Notes under the pieces: generated by a model
The model's input: the letters and a program-made list of their open reading frames with translations, nothing else
The model's database searches: none
What the model was told of the DNA's origin: nothing
Part shown: in pieces, positions 60,686-64,000 of the stretch
Position numbering within the stretch: the stretch's first letter is position 1
How the letters are laid out: each line of letters begins with the position of its first letter
NCBI GenBank assembly: GCA_024235795.1
Contig: JACKLR010000001.1
Location: 1,674,001-1,738,000, forward strand
DNA: 64,000 nt
Reading direction: 5' to 3'
Source: Burkholderiales bacterium
Lineage (GTDB): Bacteria; Pseudomonadota; Gammaproteobacteria; Burkholderiales; Nitrosomonadaceae
Program-made: the position numbers and the translations under genes

Positions 60686-63246
60686 TACCAGTCCTCCCTA
60701 ACCGCGCGTATGGCGCCACCCGAAACAGCACCACGCCCTGCAATCAAAGCGGTTATGGATGCCGAAACCAGCATAATGCCAGCAAGCACTATCAACCAGA
60801 TCCATGGCATATTAAGTTGCATGGTCCAGTGAAAGGATTGCGGGTTAACAATGAAAATCAATATCAGACTGATCCCCCAACCCAGAACAAATCCCAGCAT
60901 AACACCCAGCGTGGTGAGAAAACTGCCTTCAGCGGCCAGTATGCGCAATATTTGGCGACGGGTAACACCAATATGCCGCAACATACCAAACTCGTTCACC
61001 CGCGCGAGCATTTGTGCAGAAAAACTGGCGGCCACGCCCAACAGTCCGATAATCACCGCAACAACTTCCAACAGATATGTAATCGCAAAACTGCGATCGA
61101 AAATCTCCAGGCTTTTATCTCGTATCGATTGCGATTGCGTTATTTCCAGTACATCCCCAAACGGCAGTTGTTGCAATGCAACATGCGCATCTGTCATGCT
61201 CGTTTGTTCCTGCAACCACAAAGCGGCAGTATTGATGCTCAAATCAGCGGATAAACCCTGGTAATCCGATAATTGCATTTGCACAGCACCAAACTGGCGG
61301 CCATAATCCTGCCAGACACCAACAACAATGAATGCATGCATCGCATCACCAACCGGCATCATTATCTGCTTACCAACGGTGTATCCATATAAATCAACCA
61401 TTGCTTCAGATACCCATATCGGCCGCTTACCTTCAGGCAACTGATCAAGCCCAATTGTCTCACCTGTTAAAGGCAACGTATTACCTGGATCCTTCTTATC
61501 TATGGGTCGCGCGATTACGGTAATTTCCGGCCTATCCGGATCCAGAACCAAATGCTGTACACGAAAAAAGTCAATGCGTGAAAACTCGGATAATTCTGCC
61601 AGGGACTTTAGCTCGCTCGGCTGAAAACCACCCTGTTTTCCGCTGTCAGCAGCGCGCACATAAAGATCGGCAGGCAGCACATGTTCCAGCCAGTTATTAA
61701 CCGATACCCTAAAACTCAGTACCATAATCGCCATTGCAACCATCAGACTGAAACTGGCCAACACCCCACCCAAAGCAATCGAAGCCTGATTGGGTGCATT
61801 GGCCAGGCGCGCAAATACCATGAGTGCTGTCACATTTAGCTTGCCGCTGCTAATGAAGCGATTAACAACATCAAGCCAGAAAGAAAAAAACCAGGTCGCA
61901 AAACGCGGCATCAATGCGATACCGCCTATCAGTAGAAAAACTATCGCCAGATATCCGAAAACCGGCAATTCAAAAACCGGCGGTAATTGCGTCATTAATA
62001 TGCCGGCACACAAACAGATCACCGCCGGCCAGGGTGTTGAAAGGCGATTAAGCGCACTATCCTGACTACCCGATTTCAAAGCGGCAGCTGGTTTGGCCCG
62101 TACGGCTTCTCGGGCAGGGAAAATATTTCCTAACAAAGTAACACCAACCCCTACCACAAAATACACCATGGCAGCGCCTGGACTCAAATGCAGGTTCGGT
62201 TGTATACCGGGAAAAAAACCACTTCCAAGATCACCCCCAAAGAAATTGATTGCCAACGCTGCAATTCCATACCCTAAAGCAATCCCCGTTAAAGAACCGA
62301 CAGAACCCAACACGACACCTTCCACGATAATCTGCTGTAACAACTGCTGCCGTTTAAAACCCAGCACACGCAACAACGCGAATTGATTACGGCGACGGAT
62401 CACCGATAATGCCTGTGTGGAAAAAACCAGAAATGCTCCCGTGAATAATGCCACCAACGCAAGCATATTCAAATTAACACGGTAGGCACGCGACATGTTG
62501 GCGACACGCGCTTCCTGATCCGCAGCTTCAGTCACAAAAAACTGTGCCCCGAGTTCTTGTTCCAGCTTTGCCTTAAAAGCACCATGATGTATCCCTGAAT
62601 CGAGTTTAAGTTCGATACGGGAAAGTAATCCCAAATAGTGAAAGTGCCATTGCGCCGCACCAATGTCCATAACCGCAACGCGCTGCCCTGCACGTGCTCG
62701 TGTTAGCCCACCCGTCACACGTAAAGACAGGGTTTGCAGCCCCACATTCAGCTGGAGCATGTCGCCCTGTTTGACCTGCAGCCATTCCATGGCCGCTGGA
62801 GACAAAAAAATGGCGTCATCGGAAAGACCATCCAATACGCTATCTTCGGCTGGAACACCCAATAAATCGGGTGAGATAGTAGCTGCCCGGAACATATCAA
62901 TTCCGAGTATCCTCAGCTTGTGATCACTACTGCTTTCCAGCCTGTCCGGCACAACCGCAGTAAACTCAAGCACGGGATTAGCCTGGCTGACACCTTCGTA
63001 TTGTGCCAATTTCGGATAAAGCAACTCATCAAACAAACCCTGCTTGTTATAAATCTGCAAATCCGACTGACCTGAAAGACTTTTACTCGCCGCTGAAAAC
63101 TCATTGAAAGCCGCAGTATTAATCAGATAAATTGAGAACCCCAGCGCCACCCCTAACGCAATAGCCATTATTGCAACGACTACCTGTACAAAACGAGCAC
63201 GCCATTCACTCAACAGCAGCCAACACGATAAAGACGCCATTTTCAT
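60685..63246 (-). CDS. FtsX-like ABC transporter permease
   Basis: 853 residues with about ten membrane helices: one near residue 20, clusters near 265-400 and 430-510, and three at the C-terminus, with two large periplasmic domains between. FtsX-family regions are seen in RRRNQFALLRVLGFKRQQLLQQI and MLARVNEFGMLRHIGVTRRQIL. It overlaps the ATPase gene by 4 bases (ATGA) and the AttH-like gene by one. The likely role is extracting lipid or lipoprotein from the inner membrane; the cargo is unknown. Confidence 0.9.
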   Translation of the reverse strand: MKMASLSCWLLLSEWRARFVQVVVAIMAIALGVALGFSIYLINTAAFNEFSAASKSLSGQSDLQIYNKQGLFDELLYPKLAQYEGVSQANPVLEFTAVVPDRLESSSDHKLRILGIDMFRAATISPDLLGVPAEDSVLDGLSDDAIFLSPAAMEWLQVKQGDMLQLNVGLQTLSLRVTGGLTRARAGQRVAVMDIGAAQWHFHYLGLLSRIELKLDSGIHHGAFKAKLEQELGAQFFVTEAADQEARVANMSRAYRVNLNMLALVALFTGAFLVFSTQALSVIRRRNQFALLRVLGFKRQQLLQQIIVEGVVLGSVGSLTGIALGYGIAALAINFFGGDLGSGFFPGIQPNLHLSPGAAMVYFVVGVGVTLLGNIFPAREAVRAKPAAALKSGSQDSALNRLSTPWPAVICLCAGILMTQLPPVFELPVFGYLAIVFLLIGGIALMPRFATWFFSFWLDVVNRFISSGKLNVTALMVFARLANAPNQASIALGGVLASFSLMVAMAIMVLSFRVSVNNWLEHVLPADLYVRAADSGKQGGFQPSELKSLAELSEFSRIDFFRVQHLVLDPDRPEITVIARPIDKKDPGNTLPLTGETIGLDQLPEGKRPIWVSEAMVDLYGYTVGKQIMMPVGDAMHAFIVVGVWQDYGRQFGAVQMQLSDYQGLSADLSINTAALWLQEQTSMTDAHVALQQLPFGDVLEITQSQSIRDKSLEIFDRSFAITYLLEVVAVIIGLLGVAASFSAQMLARVNEFGMLRHIGVTRRQILRILAAEGSFLTTLGVMLGFVLGWGISLILIFIVNPQSFHWTMQLNMPWIWLIVLAGIMLVSASITALIAGRGAVSGGAIRAVREDW

Positions 63247-63911
63247 ATGGACTTGCTGACTTGTTCTATCGGTTGCAAGCCCTGCTTGGTCAAAACCAGC
63301 ACCGCATCAGCAGTAGCAGCCGCAGCATGCGAGTGTGTAACGAGTATGCCTGAAGAACCATTAATTTTGATTTCAGAACGAATGAGTTGAAGAATATCAT
63401 GAGCCGTATCAGGATCCAGATTCCCAGTGGGTTCATCCGCCAACACAAGTTTGGGTCGGTGAACCAAAGCACGTGCGATTGCAACCCGCTGCAACTCTCC
63501 GCCAGATAACTCATGCGAGAAATCATCTTTCCGTCCATGCAATCCAACTTCTGCCAGCATTTTTTCTGCGCGATCCACCGGCATATTGTTCAACAATAAT
63601 GGCAACGCAATATTCTGTCCAAGCGTCAGATGCGGCAAAACATGAAATGCCTGAAAGATAAACCCTAATAATTTACGCCGCAGCATGGTTACAGAATCAT
63701 CATCGAGTTTCGAAATCTGATTACCATCTATCAGCACTTCGCCGGAATCGGGGACATCCAAGCCCGCAATAAGATTAAGCAAAGTTGACTTGCCTACCCC
63801 GGATTCGCCCATGATGGCAATATATTCACCTGCTTTCAACGTGTAAGTCAGATTGGACAACACCTGACATCCTTCCACATAGGCCTTACTGATATTTTTT
63901 AATTCAAGCAT
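63243..63911 (-). CDS. ABC transporter ATP-binding protein, LolD/MacB type
   Basis: 222 residues with Walker A GESGVGKSTLLN near residue 35, signature LSGGELQRVAIARAL, Walker B LVLADEPTGNLD and switch His in VTHSHAAA. It is the first gene of the three-gene operon with the FtsX-like permease and the AttH-like protein. Upstream (63912-64000) is AT-rich and probably holds the promoter; no other gene starts there. Confidence 0.93.
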   Translation of the reverse strand: MLELKNISKAYVEGCQVLSNLTYTLKAGEYIAIMGESGVGKSTLLNLIAGLDVPDSGEVLIDGNQISKLDDDSVTMLRRKLLGFIFQAFHVLPHLTLGQNIALPLLLNNMPVDRAEKMLAEVGLHGRKDDFSHELSGGELQRVAIARALVHRPKLVLADEPTGNLDPDTAHDILQLIRSEIKINGSSGILVTHSHAAAATADAVLVLTKQGLQPIEQVSKSI

Positions 63912-64000
63912 TTATATAACGATTCAATACAATTTTAAAGTGATTACAAATTTATGCTCTACTGATTTCAGGGTAGTTCAGTCGAATTACTTATCCAGAT

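Overview
The window looks like part of a proteobacterial chromosome, most likely a betaproteobacterium of the Nitrosomonas type. This is inferred from the mlaFEDCB operon followed by a second ABC pair, sdhCDA, a TIGR04211 protein, a PolX with a PHP domain, a D-Ala-D-Ala carboxypeptidase with a SPOR domain, and moderate-to-low GC. No ammonia-oxidation gene is present, so the genus is not proven.

Region 1 (1-29 kb) is mostly housekeeping. It holds a ComEA-like gene cut by the window edge, an alpha/beta hydrolase, an IS110 scrap, a Nudix hydrolase, a phospholipase D-VTT fusion paired with an EEP-family protein, an OFA-type MFS carrier, polX, a GH114-like secreted protein, an SMR pump, an FRG/DUF2442 patch flanked by REP-like palindromes, nadC, a GltB-like FMN enzyme, the mla lipid-transport operon, an alanine:cation symporter, a secreted nuclease, sdhCDA without an adjacent sdhB, a peroxiredoxin, a DksA-like protein, and trxB-smr.

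Region 2 (29.3-42.9 kb) is a decayed genomic island. It sits at the 3' end of tRNA-Arg(CCT); a 46-bp copy of the tRNA 3' half recurs at 42892-42937 as the far attachment site. It carries a type I restriction-modification operon read leftwards: hsdM, hsdS, fic, a GIY-YIG gene, hsdR. An IS21 element with 7-bp target duplications splits hsdM, and an IS4 element with 7-bp target duplications splits hsdS. Removing each element plus one duplication restores the reading frame. hsdM also carries exactly 99 codons made of a dispersed palindromic repeat. The same repeat family flanks the GIY-YIG gene, and that segment sits between two copies of a ~126-bp sequence spanning the fic-hsdR junction, as if a repeat/GIY-YIG unit had inserted with a long target duplication. 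The right end holds scraps of another HsdR and of a LOTUS-domain gene cut exactly at the attachment site. No integrase is seen.

Region 3 (43-64 kb) holds a lysine 2,3-aminomutase-family enzyme, a YugP-type metalloprotease, an eleven-gene type II secretion / type IV pilus-like operon whose secretin lipoprotein ends in a cohesin-like domain, cysG, a PBP5-type carboxypeptidase, and an ABC ATPase / FtsX-like permease / AttH-like operon.

The strongest candidate for something undescribed is the GIY-YIG gene with its palindromic repeat family, including in-frame insertion into hsdM and an apparent long target duplication. Assignments rest on motif reading by eye; no searches were run.
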